From the NCBI GenBank assembly GCA_934133155.1, contig CAKPAT010000001.1:1-26108 (forward strand): a DNA stretch of 26,108 nt, written 5' to 3'. The DNA comes from an uncultured Bacilli bacterium (lineage in GTDB: Bacteria; Bacillota_I; Bacilli_A; RF39; UBA660). A program made the translations under genes and the position numbers. The notes beneath the pieces are model-generated. The model saw only the letters and a program-made list of their open reading frames with translations, was not told the origin of the DNA and searched no databases. The number at the start of each line of letters is the position of its first letter. The stretch's first letter is position 1. Of this stretch, positions 16,833 to 23,794 are shown piece after piece.

Positions 16833-17903
16833 TTATTCATTTTTAGTAGTAGAGTCGTTAGAAACAGTATTAGTTGTAGTACTAGATGGTATAACCCCAC
16901 ACAATGGATTATCATTGTTATACCCACTAATAGTCGCAACATTATTAACAGTATTCGTAATAAATGTAACAATCATAGGCAAAAGAAGCAAAATAACCAA
17001 AGAAACAACTCGGGCCTTTATACCTTTTAAAAATTTCTTCAAGGCATCATCAACATCACCAGTAATAGCTCTAATTAAATCCATAATAGACATCACAACT
17101 AAAATAATAACACCAGCAATACTAAAATAAAAAAATACATCATGAAGTAAAACTTGAAGTTCGCCACTAATTAAAGTACAACCAGACTTACCAGAATCTT
17201 CAGTAGCACCATTATTTTTGCTAACCAAATCATTAGCCCACTTAATTATATCAGCTATAGATGTAGAAGTTTCTATACCTTCTTTATCCATAGATTCTTT
17301 ATAAGCATCAAAAGAAAACTGCCTATAACTGCCTTCTTTAGCATCTATAATTGAAAGCTTACCTGATTTATCACTAGTTCCACTAACAGAACTTATTTTT
17401 GGCATTTGAACGCACTTACCATTATTTTTTTTAGCATAGCTTAAACATTCACCATAGTTCCAATAAATATAATTTTGATAAACATAAACCATTGAAGGAC
17501 ACCTATAAGAACTTCCATCATTGAATTTAACAAAATTATTTATAGAATTAGAAAAACTATTATAATTAGTAATTTCAGTTTTTGTACCAAGTGGAATATA
17601 ATTTCCAGCCAAAGTTTCAGCTCTAGTTTTTGTTTTATAAAGCTCCCCCCAAACTCTCCTAGCACCATTTTCTCTATAAGCATAAGCATAAATCATATAA
17701 TAATCAGTTTCATACTGTGACATATCAAAAGAACCATCTTCACTTATTTTTTCCATTTCTTCATAATTTTTATCCTTATAAAGTCCAGCATAAGTACATA
17801 CAGCATAACCATCAGAAACTTCAATATCCTGTGCCAAAGGCTTATCTAAAATAAAAATAAAACAAAGTATAAATAATATAAAATATTTAAGATACCTTTT
17901 CAA
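16833..17903 (-). CDS. Secreted Tyr-rich protein ending in a two-helix pilin-like module (first of pair)
   Basis: 356 residues with a signal peptide ending near PLA (24). The mature part is Tyr-rich with few Cys (YRCPSMV, YGECLSY, GKCVQM). The end repeats the module of the next gene almost exactly in plan: SGCTLISGELQVLLHDVFF, a helix, GDVDDALKKFLKGIKARV, another helix, NNVATISGYNNDNPLCGV, then a Ser/Thr-rich tail. Several blocks of the loop (GDVDDA.KKFLKGIKAR) are identical in both, while the external parts differ, as expected for a duplicated anchor carrying diverging heads. The start is TTG at 17903, set by GGTGAAGG; it is the first gene of the T4SS operon, next to the promoter. Function unknown. 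Confidence 0.72.
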   Translation of the reverse strand: MKRYLKYFILFILCFIFILDKPLAQDIEVSDGYAVCTYAGLYKDKNYEEMEKISEDGSFDMSQYETDYYMIYAYAYRENGARRVWGELYKTKTRAETLAGNYIPLGTKTEITNYNSFSNSINNFVKFNDGSSYRCPSMVYVYQNYIYWNYGECLSYAKKNNGKCVQMPKISSVSGTSDKSGKLSIIDAKEGSYRQFSFDAYKESMDKEGIETSTSIADIIKWANDLVSKNNGATEDSGKSGCTLISGELQVLLHDVFFYFSIAGVIILVVMSIMDLIRAITGDVDDALKKFLKGIKARVVSLVILLLLPMIVTFITNTVNNVATISGYNNDNPLCGVIPSSTTTNTVSNDSTTKNE

Positions 17904-17926
17904 ACGCCTTCACCTACTTTACATAA

Positions 17927-17955
17927 ATTATACCATATGTAAAAGCAATAGTAAA
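17927..17955 (-). promoter_or_regulatory. Promoter of the T4SS core operon
   Basis: Minus strand: TTTACT (17950-17955), 17-bp spacer ending in TGG, TATAAT (17927-17932). The TGG makes it an extended -10 promoter. It is 24 bases ahead of the TTG start at 17903. Confidence 0.7.
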
Positions 17956-18045
17956 AGAAAAAATTGACACAAAATATGTTTATCTCAAATCAACAATTTT
18001 TCTATTTAATAAGCATTTCGCACAACCAAATAACATAAATATCGA

Positions 18046-18306
18046 TTATTTAAAATCTTGTAAATTAAAAACAGCATTATTATTACTTTTTAACAACTTA
18101 TTGAAGATGGCAAGTTGTTCACTTACAGTATAACCAATCATCATTTATACGCTAATACTTTTTTAATCCCTCTGCATACAAAAATTCCTCACCATGTTTT
18201 ATACTCTCAAAAATACTAACAGTCCATTTTACTCATAATCTCCTTTCACATTTCCAAGGTATTCACATAAAATACCATCTACTCTATACACAATATCGTA
18301 AAATCC
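18046..18306 (-). pseudogene. Frameshifted remnant of an unrecognised gene
   Basis: Read in order on the minus strand, three frames give protein-like segments: GFYDIVYRVDGILCEYLGNV (frame 1, 18306 onward), then VKWTVSIFESIKHGEEFLY and AEGLKKY (frame 2), then MMIGYTVSEQLAIFNKLLKS and a stop at 18046 (frame 3). Joined, they look like one coherent small globular protein broken by two or more frameshifts. I do not recognise the family. A short 32-codon ORF remains at the end but has no convincing RBS. Chance open segments in AT-rich DNA are the alternative. Confidence 0.4.
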
Positions 18307-18402
18307 TTTTATTTACGGTTATTTTTTAAATAAAAATATTTCTTAAATAAGTCATTAAAAAACCAGACAATTTTTGAGTAACTATCCAGTATTTTTTAAA
18401 TA

Positions 18403-19605
18403 TCATTCACTAAGTAACCAATCAATAATATAAACAATTTTAATACCATTAATATCATTATTAATAGGCCTGTCCATAGTCAAAATAACTTTTTCATAAT
18501 TATCATTAATACTTTCTAAACTCCTTAGTTCCCTTTCTTTAACACTTTCTAAAGCCAAAGTTTGAGTAACTTGATAATACTTAATTTCATTCGGATTTTC
18601 TGCCACAAAATCAACCTCATAATCATTAGACTTACCAATATTCACTCTATAACCTCTTCTAAGAAGTTCTAAATAAACGACATTTTTAATTAAACATACA
18701 TCATCAGTATTTCTAAAGCCAATAACAACATTCCTTATACCTAAATCAGAAAAATAATACTTACCCAAAGTTTTAAGTAAAGCCTTACTCCTCACATCAG
18801 TCCGATCAGCTTTATACATTATAAAAGACTTCTCAAGCATATTTAAATAATTATCAATCGTTTGATGATTAGAATTATTAGTAACCTTATTACTATTCAA
18901 ATAGTCACTAATCTTATTAGACGAAATAGGACTGCCAATATTACTAGCCAAATACTTCACAATATTCTCCAAAAGAGCAGTATCTTTAATATTATTCCTA
19001 TCAATAATATCCTTTTTTACAATCGTATTATAAATATCCTCTAAATAAGATAAAACCAAAGAAGGATTGTCCTTAATACTAGTAATAGCAGGAAGACCAC
19101 CATACTTCAAATACTCATTAAACTTAGAAGATAAATCACTATTATCATAATTATTAAAAACCAAAAATTCCTTAAAAGATAAAGGATACATCTTAATTTC
19201 TATATACCTACCAGAAAGTAAAGTAGAAAGCTCAGAAGAAAGCAAATAAGCATTAGAACCAGTAATATAAATATCAATATCAAAATCAACCTTAAAAGCA
19301 TTTAAAGCCCTTTGAAACATCAAAACATTTTGAACCTCATCAAGAAGCAAATAAATCCTCTTACCATTAACAAATTTCTTAACATAATCATACAAATCTT
19401 TATAATCCTTAACATCATCAAATAAAGCAGACTCAAAATTCATGTAAATTATATTATCGGAAGAAACACAAGAATTAATCAAATAATCCTTAAACATAAG
19501 TAAAAGCGTTGACTTGCCACTTCTTCTAACACCAGTTATAACCTTAATAAACTCAGTATCCTTTGCAGAAACAAGTCTATTTAAATACATATCTCTAACT
19601 ATCAT
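18403..19605 (-). CDS. Intact AAA_14/DUF4143 ATPase
   Basis: 400 residues. Walker A GVRRSGKS (25-32), Walker B YLLLDEVQN (85-93), TGSNAYLLS (115-123) and LSGRY with the SFKEFL region define the AAA_14 domain; FNEYLKYGGLP leads to a winged-helix stretch and then DUF4143 (about 265-380) with KYYFSDLGIRNVV and YEVDFV, a nuclease-like E..D pattern. Members are widespread in low-GC gut bacteria; the biochemical role is not established and they often behave like mobile or defence-related genes. It is monocistronic with its own promoter and lies between two blocks of secretion genes without overlap. Two relics of the same family lie at 2455-3143. RBS GGTGAT supports the ATG. Confidence 0.9.
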   Translation of the reverse strand: MIVRDMYLNRLVSAKDTEFIKVITGVRRSGKSTLLLMFKDYLINSCVSSDNIIYMNFESALFDDVKDYKDLYDYVKKFVNGKRIYLLLDEVQNVLMFQRALNAFKVDFDIDIYITGSNAYLLSSELSTLLSGRYIEIKMYPLSFKEFLVFNNYDNSDLSSKFNEYLKYGGLPAITSIKDNPSLVLSYLEDIYNTIVKKDIIDRNNIKDTALLENIVKYLASNIGSPISSNKISDYLNSNKVTNNSNHQTIDNYLNMLEKSFIMYKADRTDVRSKALLKTLGKYYFSDLGIRNVVIGFRNTDDVCLIKNVVYLELLRRGYRVNIGKSNDYEVDFVAENPNEIKYYQVTQTLALESVKERELRSLESINDNYEKVILTMDRPINNDINGIKIVYIIDWLLSE

Positions 19606-19631
19606 ATTATCACCAAAACAATAATATCACC

Positions 19632-19649
19632 AATTGATACATTTGTAAA
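19632..19649 (-). promoter_or_regulatory. Promoter of the DUF4143 ATPase gene
   Basis: Minus strand TTTACA (19644-19649), then a near-17-bp spacer and TATTAT close to position 19625; transcription would begin only a few bases before the Shine-Dalgarno. The -35 lies in one arm of a perfect inverted repeat. Confidence 0.5.
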
Positions 19650-19676
19650 GTTTTGCAAGCACACTTGCAAAACTTT
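19647..19676. repeat. 13-bp perfect inverted repeat with CACA loop
   Basis: The arm AAAGTTTTGCAAG (19647-19659) and its exact complement CTTGCAAAACTTT (19664-19676) are separated by CACA. On the plus strand it is followed by T-rich DNA, but no plus-strand gene ends here. It overlaps the -35 of the ATPase gene and lies just after the terminator of the preceding gene. Operator, or bidirectional hairpin insulating the ATPase gene. Confidence 0.75.
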
Positions 19677-19699
19677 TATTTTAGACATTTTTTGCAAAT

Positions 19700-19726
19700 A
19701 AAAAGTTCAAGAATTAAATCTTGAAC
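19700..19726 (-). terminator. Intrinsic terminator after the small pilin-like gene pair
   Basis: Minus-strand stem GTTCAAG / CTTGAAC (loop of eight), followed by five T. It directly follows the stop of the gene ending at 19731. Confidence 0.75.
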
Positions 19727-19730
19727 CATA

Positions 19731-20159
19731 TTAAGCTTTTTCTGCACTTTCTGAATTATCAGCATTATCACCAGTACCTACACCATTAATAAACTTTTTA
19801 CTACAGCTCCAAGTATCAGCAACAGTTTCGCCTTTTTCATTAGTCTTATCTTCAATACTAGTCATAAGATTAACAGCAAACTGAACAATAAACACAATCA
19901 GAAATACAACAGCAGCAGATATAAGACGATTTATAAAAGCCTTTTGATACTTCTTAGCATCCTCTTCCTTTTTAGCCACAACAGACTTAGCAAAATCAAG
20001 CATACCCCAAATAATAAGTAATATTGGAACAACAATCTTAATCATCTTAATAATAGTTGCAACTATATTGAAAAGCTCATTAGGAATAAGAATACCACCA
20101 CACCAAGTAGAATTGGCAGCAGTAACAACTTCTTCATCTAAGAAATTAAATAAACTCAT
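19731..20159 (-). CDS. Small two-helix VirB2/pilin-like protein
   Basis: 142 residues. A short external start (with STWCGG) is followed by a helix KIVVPILLIIWGMLDFAKSV, a charged loop AKKEEDAKKYQKAFINR, a second helix and a C-terminal WSCSKKFINGV segment, with Cys near each end. This plan (helix, acidic/basic loop, helix) resembles VirB2/TrbC pilins and Gram-positive T4SS pilin-like subunits, and the end modules of the two secreted proteins at 15701-17903. Fifty-eight bases of the first helix are nearly identical in DNA to the next gene. The ATG at 20159 follows AGGTGA at 5 bases; an in-frame GTG upstream lies inside that SD. Last gene before a terminator. Confidence 0.7.
   Translation of the reverse strand: MSLFNFLDEEVVTAANSTWCGGILIPNELFNIVATIIKMIKIVVPILLIIWGMLDFAKSVVAKKEEDAKKYQKAFINRLISAAVVFLIVFIVQFAVNLMTSIEDKTNEKGETVADTWSCSKKFINGVGTGDNADNSESAEKA
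19981..20038 (+). repeat. 58-bp direct repeat, copy A
   Basis: Positions 19981-20038 and 20391-20448 match at 57 of 58 bases (only base 6 differs, c versus t). Both encode VVPILLIIWGMLDFAKSV of the two small pilin-like proteins. Bases on either side diverge, so this is a local identity patch within two paralogs. Confidence 0.85.
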
Positions 20160-20191
20160 CTCTATCACCTATTTTCCTATAAAAACATACA

Positions 20192-20548
20192 TTAGTTAGA
20201 TGTACCATTTATTAATTCTTTAGCACAACCCCACGCACTAGTAGCTTCATTACTGTCGCCACCAACACTGCCAACAACGTTAATAACTAATTGAACAATT
20301 GTTACAATCAAGAAACAAATAGCAGCCGCAATAAGTCTTTTCATAAATACTTTTTGACCTGCTTTTGTCTTTTCTTCATCTTGAGCAATAACAGATTTAG
20401 CAAAATCAAGCATACCCCAAATAATAAGTAATATTGGAACAACAATCTGTATCAAAGTTATAATCAAATGAACAACATTACCAACAGCATTAGGAATACC
20501 GCCATTAACAACACCTGTACATAATTCCATAACATTTATTAAATCCAT
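20192..20548 (-). CDS. Small two-helix VirB2/pilin-like protein
   Basis: 118 residues. It begins MDLINVMELCTGVVNGG, then helix QIVVPILLIIWGMLDFAKSV, loop AQDEEKTKAGQKVFMKR, second helix and WGCAKELINGTSN at the end. The two Cys (in ELCTG and WGCAK) mirror the positions in the neighbouring gene. Start chosen at the ATG preceded by GAGGAGG (8 nt); a longer in-frame version would run into the promoter. It is the first gene of a two-gene unit. Not a Flp or type IV prepilin: it has no cleavage-type Gly before a helix. VirB2-like assignment is by topology and context, not by a unique motif. Confidence 0.7.
   Translation of the reverse strand: MDLINVMELCTGVVNGGIPNAVGNVVHLIITLIQIVVPILLIIWGMLDFAKSVIAQDEEKTKAGQKVFMKRLIAAAICFLIVTIVQLVINVVGSVGGDSNEATSAWGCAKELINGTSN
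20391..20448 (+). repeat. 58-bp direct repeat, copy B
   Basis: Second copy, 410 bases from copy A, within the gene starting at 20548; see copy A. The identity includes third-codon positions. Confidence 0.85.
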
Positions 20549-20575
20549 AAAATTTACCTCCTCATATATAACAAA

Positions 20576-20604
20576 AATATACACCAAATTAAAGTCACTG
20601 TCAA
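20576..20604 (-). promoter_or_regulatory. Promoter of the two-helix pilin-like pair
   Basis: Minus strand TTGACA (20599-20604), 17-bp spacer, TATATT (20576-20581). The -35 lies in a 7-bp inverted repeat, TTAAAGT (20589-20595) and ACTTTAA (20604-20610), a possible operator. Confidence 0.8.
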
Positions 20605-20619
20605 CTTTAATAAGGCAAA

Positions 20620-21630
20620 TTACTTAAATAAACCCAAAAAACCTTTTTTAGAATTAACTTTTTGACTAACATTAGTCTCCTGCTTATGAAAACCAAGCTT
20701 AACAAAAAATTCATCTAAAGCCGCATTATTTGAAGACTGATCATCAAGCGGTGGTAAACTATAAAAAACATCCACCTTTGTCTCATAACTAAAATCAGAA
20801 ATATCTTGCTGACTAAGCAAACACTTATTCAAAACAACCTTTTTACCACGGCACCTATTAAAAGCATCAGGACTTTTAGTCAAAAGCTTATTAATCTGAA
20901 TCTTAGACGGCTCAATCAAATAAATAGAAATATTTGATAAAGATTCCGCCGAAGCATTATTATTAGCATCAATCAAAATAATATCCGCATTCTTACCATA
21001 CTTAACAATACTATTTCCTAAATCACTGCTAGCAACACTGTACATATCTTTCTCATCAAAATAAATAAAATCATGTTTATTAACCTCAATAGCCACAACA
21101 TTATAATTCCTAGAAAGTTGTTTTTTAGCAATATAAGTCAAAGTAGTAGACCCAGCCATATTCGTTACATTATTAAAACTAATAACCGTAGTTCCACCAC
21201 CAGCACTACTAACACGAGGTTCAGAAACATAACTCACCTCATGATTAGTATCTAGTTGATGATACTGTGCCACATCCCTATAACTATTCGGATGCTCATA
21301 TAAATACTTAACACCTTCAATATTAAAAGTAAAATTATAAATATGCATCGAGATCAAATCAGATAAATATTCAGGAGCAGAAGTTTCGGGAGAGCCATCC
21401 AAAAGCAAAACAACCCTCTCCATATCCAAAGACAAAGATAAATTCTGTATAGTCTTAATATTCTTGTAATCTTTAAGAGCCGTAACATCCAAAATCATCT
21501 TGTTAAAATAAAAATTCTTAAAAGTTTCCACAATCTCAGAAGCAGTATACTCACCCTCAAGCTTTTTTATAACCTCAATATCTAAAGAAGCCAAAGCATC
21601 ACGGTATCTATTCGCAACAATAACATTCAT
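20620..21630 (-). CDS. TadZ/CpaE-like MinD-fold protein with degenerate P-loop
   Basis: 336 residues. The first 125 residues look like the atypical receiver domain of TadZ/CpaE (alternating strands: VIVAN, KMILDVTAL, RVVLLLDGS). A MinD/ParA-like region starts near 145: TTVISFNNVTNMAGSTTLTYIA; where a P-loop would have GKTT there is GSTT, so the invariant lysine is lost. DIILIDANNN (216-225) follows as the switch-like strand. CpaE/TadZ localises the Tad motor at the cell pole. A divergent nucleotide site is known in TadZ, so this can still be a scaffold. SD GGGGTGAT supports the ATG. It is the last gene of the Tad unit. Confidence 0.72.
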   Translation of the reverse strand: MNVIVANRYRDALASLDIEVIKKLEGEYTASEIVETFKNFYFNKMILDVTALKDYKNIKTIQNLSLSLDMERVVLLLDGSPETSAPEYLSDLISMHIYNFTFNIEGVKYLYEHPNSYRDVAQYHQLDTNHEVSYVSEPRVSSAGGGTTVISFNNVTNMAGSTTLTYIAKKQLSRNYNVVAIEVNKHDFIYFDEKDMYSVASSDLGNSIVKYGKNADIILIDANNNASAESLSNISIYLIEPSKIQINKLLTKSPDAFNRCRGKKVVLNKCLLSQQDISDFSYETKVDVFYSLPPLDDQSSNNAALDEFFVKLGFHKQETNVSQKVNSKKGFLGLFK

Positions 21631-21640
21631 AAAATCACCC

Positions 21641-22114
21641 CTAACTATTTATCTCATTAAAAGTCATAGTCTCCCCAGTAACAGGGATCCTAATAAAATC
21701 TCCAATAACAGGAAAATCAAAATACATATAAGAAATAGTCCTATAATAAGTCCCACACTTAGCACTGTCAGAATCAGCAGCACACGTATTAAAACGGTAA
21801 ACACAAAAATCATAAACACGGTTACCTGCGTTAACCAAATTACCAGTCAAACCAGCACTAGTAACACTATTAGCACAGTTTCTACCCTCAAGCTCTCTCG
21901 CATGATACCCAACACCCTCATCACGAAGCCAGCTATTAATCCTAGACATCGTATCTTCAGTAAAATCCTGATCCTTTTCAATTTCCTCAATAATCTTGTT
22001 TTGTACCTTATAAGCCTTAGAATAACTCAAAGAACCGATAAAAAGCATAATCATAACAATAACAAAAGTAATAATTAAGTTAAAAACCATCGCATTACTA
22101 ATAGACTCTTTCAA
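21641..22114 (-). CDS. TadE-like pseudopilin
   Basis: 157 residues: short start MKESISNAMVFN, one helix (about 10-30), an amphipathic helical continuation (SYSKAYKVQNKIIEEIEK), then an external domain with five Cys and the ending FDFPVIGDFIRIPVTGETMTFN. The plan matches its upstream paralog (22121-22630), including the D.PV.G.F...PV segment. It looks like a TadE/F-type minor pilin. There is no canonical prepilin Gly-cleavage. Start is TTG at 22114; GGTGAT (including the upstream stop TGA) lies 5 bases ahead. Last but one in the Tad unit. Confidence 0.6.
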   Translation of the reverse strand: MKESISNAMVFNLIITFVIVMIMLFIGSLSYSKAYKVQNKIIEEIEKDQDFTEDTMSRINSWLRDEGVGYHARELEGRNCANSVTSAGLTGNLVNAGNRVYDFCVYRFNTCAADSDSAKCGTYYRTISYMYFDFPVIGDFIRIPVTGETMTFNEINS

Positions 22115-22120
22115 ACTTCA

Positions 22121-22630
22121 TCACCCTCTATACCTATCATTATCACCATCGCTAAAATTATAAGTTCTTTCAGCCTTACTATAAACAGGCACCTTAAACT
22201 TTCCAACAATCGGCAAATCAACATAAATAAACGTCATAACACTGTAATTGTAATAAAGTGGTTGATTATCACCATTCTTTTTACCACTATCGCTACCCCC
22301 GGTGTCATCACTAAAAAAGTATACACAGTACAAATGATTTGGGTTACCACTCACATTATCACCCGTAGCAATTAACTCTCCACCACTTTTAGTTTCAGGA
22401 CACGCACTAGGATCATTATCCGAAGTATAACCAATACTTGTCAAATAATCGCTAATTTCAGCCTCTGAAAGTCTGTTATACCCCTCAAACTTCTCAATAG
22501 ACGCATCAATTCTTTCATTAACCTTAAAAGCCTTATAATAACTAATAGTTGCAGAAAGTATCCCAAACATAATAATCAAAAACAAAAATATCATATTATA
22601 CAAAAATGTACTTCCTATACTTTCTCTCAT
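22121..22630 (-). CDS. TadE-like pseudopilin
   Basis: 169 residues: MRESIGSTFLYN, one helix (about 10-31), SYYKAFKVNERIDASIEK amphipathic helix, an external domain with Cys in SACPE and LYCVYF, and VDLPIVGKFKVPVYSKAERTYNFS at the end. It is the paralog of the following gene (21641-22114), with the same helix-then-amphipathic start and same D.PI.G.F.VPV signature. Probably assembles as a minor pilin on the Tad motor. The TGA stop forms part of the Shine-Dalgarno of the next gene. ATG at 22630 is preceded by a weak GAGGTAA. Confidence 0.6.
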   Translation of the reverse strand: MRESIGSTFLYNMIFLFLIIMFGILSATISYYKAFKVNERIDASIEKFEGYNRLSEAEISDYLTSIGYTSDNDPSACPETKSGGELIATGDNVSGNPNHLYCVYFFSDDTGGSDSGKKNGDNQPLYYNYSVMTFIYVDLPIVGKFKVPVYSKAERTYNFSDGDNDRYRG

Positions 22631-22672
22631 TTACCTCACCACACAGTCCCTTTAAATTACTCAAATAGTAAG

Positions 22673-22695
22673 AAAAGCCTGCTTAATAAGCAAGC
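22673..22695 (-). terminator. Hairpin after the Flp-like pilin gene (attenuator)
   Basis: Minus-strand stem GCTTGCTT (22688-22695) pairs with AAGCAGGC (22677-22684, one G-T pair) with a 3-base loop, followed by four T, C, T, T. The tail is short. It could end most pilin transcripts while allowing some readthrough into the TadE-like genes. Confidence 0.55.
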
Positions 22696-22704
22696 ATATA
22701 AAAA

Positions 22705-22926
22705 TTATGAACAAGTTTTACCAGCATTACTCGCACAAGTAGTATAAGAAGCATCAGCACCAGTACAACTATTATTATTCCAAACACCACCAGCGTCTGT
22801 ACAACAAGCTCTACAAGCAGTACTACTCATTAAACTATTTACAAGTGGAGTAACAACAGCAACAACAACACCTATTAAAATAATAGCAACTACAGTTAAA
22901 TTTGCCTCTCCAGCAGCTTCTTTCAT
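22705..22926 (-). CDS. Flp-like pilin
   Basis: 73 residues: MKEAAGEANLTVVAIILIGVV, a long hydrophobic helix (8-33) and a short Cys-rich end (ACRACC, NSCTG, TTCAS, KTCS; seven Cys). The small size, a helix following an Ala/Gly/Glu start (AAG|EANL, with Glu just after Gly6) and placement between the TadC and TadE-like genes fit a Flp major pilin. Glu5-Tyr6 of classical Flp pilins is not present, and I see no prepilin peptidase in the window. The Cys-rich end suggests disulfide stabilisation. The gene has its own promoter and hairpin, as expected for an abundant product. RBS AGGTGAT supports the ATG. Confidence 0.7.
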   Translation of the reverse strand: MKEAAGEANLTVVAIILIGVVVAVVTPLVNSLMSSTACRACCTDAGGVWNNNSCTGADASYTTCASNAGKTCS

Positions 22927-22960
22927 TTATATCACCTACCTTACTGTATCCTATAATAAA

Positions 22961-22988
22961 ATTATACCACATTTTTAAAACTTGTCCA
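22961..22988 (-). promoter_or_regulatory. Promoter of the Flp-like pilin gene
   Basis: Minus strand TGGACA (22983-22988), 16-bp spacer ending in TGG, TATAAT (22961-22966), giving an extended -10. It sits between the TadC stop and the pilin gene. Confidence 0.7.
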
Positions 22989-22991
22989 TAA

Positions 22992-23792
22992 CTAATAATT
23001 CATCATCATCATCATTGACATCAAAAGAAACATCAAAATACCACCACCGGTACCGAAAAGCATAATCATTGTCTTATTTTCCATCTTTTCAAGTCTCTCT
23101 TTATACTTCTGCTCTCTAGCCTTATTCTGTAAAGAAGAAATAGTTCTAGAAAACATCATAAGCTGTTCTTGTTTATTTTCTTGACTTCCAAGTCCTAAAC
23201 GGTATAAGAGCCTCATCATACGCATAGAGTCACGAACAGGATATTCATTCGCAAAATCCATATATGGTTGTACAGAAGAATCACCTGCATCAATTTTAGC
23301 AACTAATCTTTTAAGACCACCTTTAAAAATATCTGGTGCCGTTTCAATAGATTTAGCTAATGCAACCGGAACTGTATAATGCTGAATTAAAATTTCAAGA
23401 CTCTTTAAATAGTATGGAAGCATTAAGTTAATTGTATGCAAGTTAGCCTTATAATAATTTTTAAGCTTCATATAAGGAAGTTTAAAACCAAGAAAAAATC
23501 CAATAATTATTGATAATAAAACATAAGCAAAAGAAAGCTTTGACAAAAACATCACAATAAATGCCGCAGTAATAACAATAAAATTTCTTACCCTAATATT
23601 AAATAATTTATTAACATCAATATCGTCACCATATCTAACATTAAGTAAAAACTTATAATCATCTTCCATTAAAATTTTAAAATAAGGTGCCGTTTCATTA
23701 ACAAACTTTCGCGTATCAAGATAATTATTAACAATAAAGATAAAGACTAAAATAACGCCAATTACCAAAAATAACATACCTGTATCAGACAT
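22992..23792 (-). CDS. tadC: TadC-type inner-membrane platform protein
   Basis: 266 residues of a GspF/T2SSF-family Tad platform protein. An N-terminal helix (6-22), two adjacent helices (about 70-105) and the cytoplasmic T2SSF helical region (about 118-230) with MLPYYLKSLEILIQHYTVPVA and the tail helix (244-262). Such proteins pair with TadB to form the platform of the motor. The end is a Met-rich run (ATG repeats) in the last helix. The ATG lies 2 bases after the upstream TAA, with a G-rich SD. Lower identity to TadC than TadB is expected; the order TadA-TadB-TadC makes the assignment fairly firm. Confidence 0.8.
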   Translation of the reverse strand: MSDTGMLFLVIGVILVFIFIVNNYLDTRKFVNETAPYFKILMEDDYKFLLNVRYGDDIDVNKLFNIRVRNFIVITAAFIVMFLSKLSFAYVLLSIIIGFFLGFKLPYMKLKNYYKANLHTINLMLPYYLKSLEILIQHYTVPVALAKSIETAPDIFKGGLKRLVAKIDAGDSSVQPYMDFANEYPVRDSMRMMRLLYRLGLGSQENKQEQLMMFSRTISSLQNKAREQKYKERLEKMENKTMIMLFGTGGGILMFLLMSMMMMMNY

Positions 23793-23794
23793 AA

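Larger units (their letters stand above)
17904..18402. other. 499-bp stretch without an intact gene
   Basis: It holds the T4SS promoter (17927-17955), a frameshifted gene remnant (18046-18306), an 8-bp inverted repeat AACAACTT/AAGTTGTT (18092-18099 and 18112-18119) and very AT-rich sequence downstream of the intact ATPase gene. I see no clear terminator for that ATPase. Confidence 0.6.

Noticed and set aside
19647..19676. 13-bp hairpin as the terminator of the gene ending at 19731
   Set aside because: A better minus-strand terminator with a T-run lies at 19700-19726; on the minus strand the hairpin is not followed by T's, and it overlaps a promoter.
22992..23030. ATG/CAT triplet run at the end of tadC as a microsatellite or phase-variable tract
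   Set aside because: It encodes Met residues in a terminal membrane helix, is interrupted, and a unit of three would not shift the frame.
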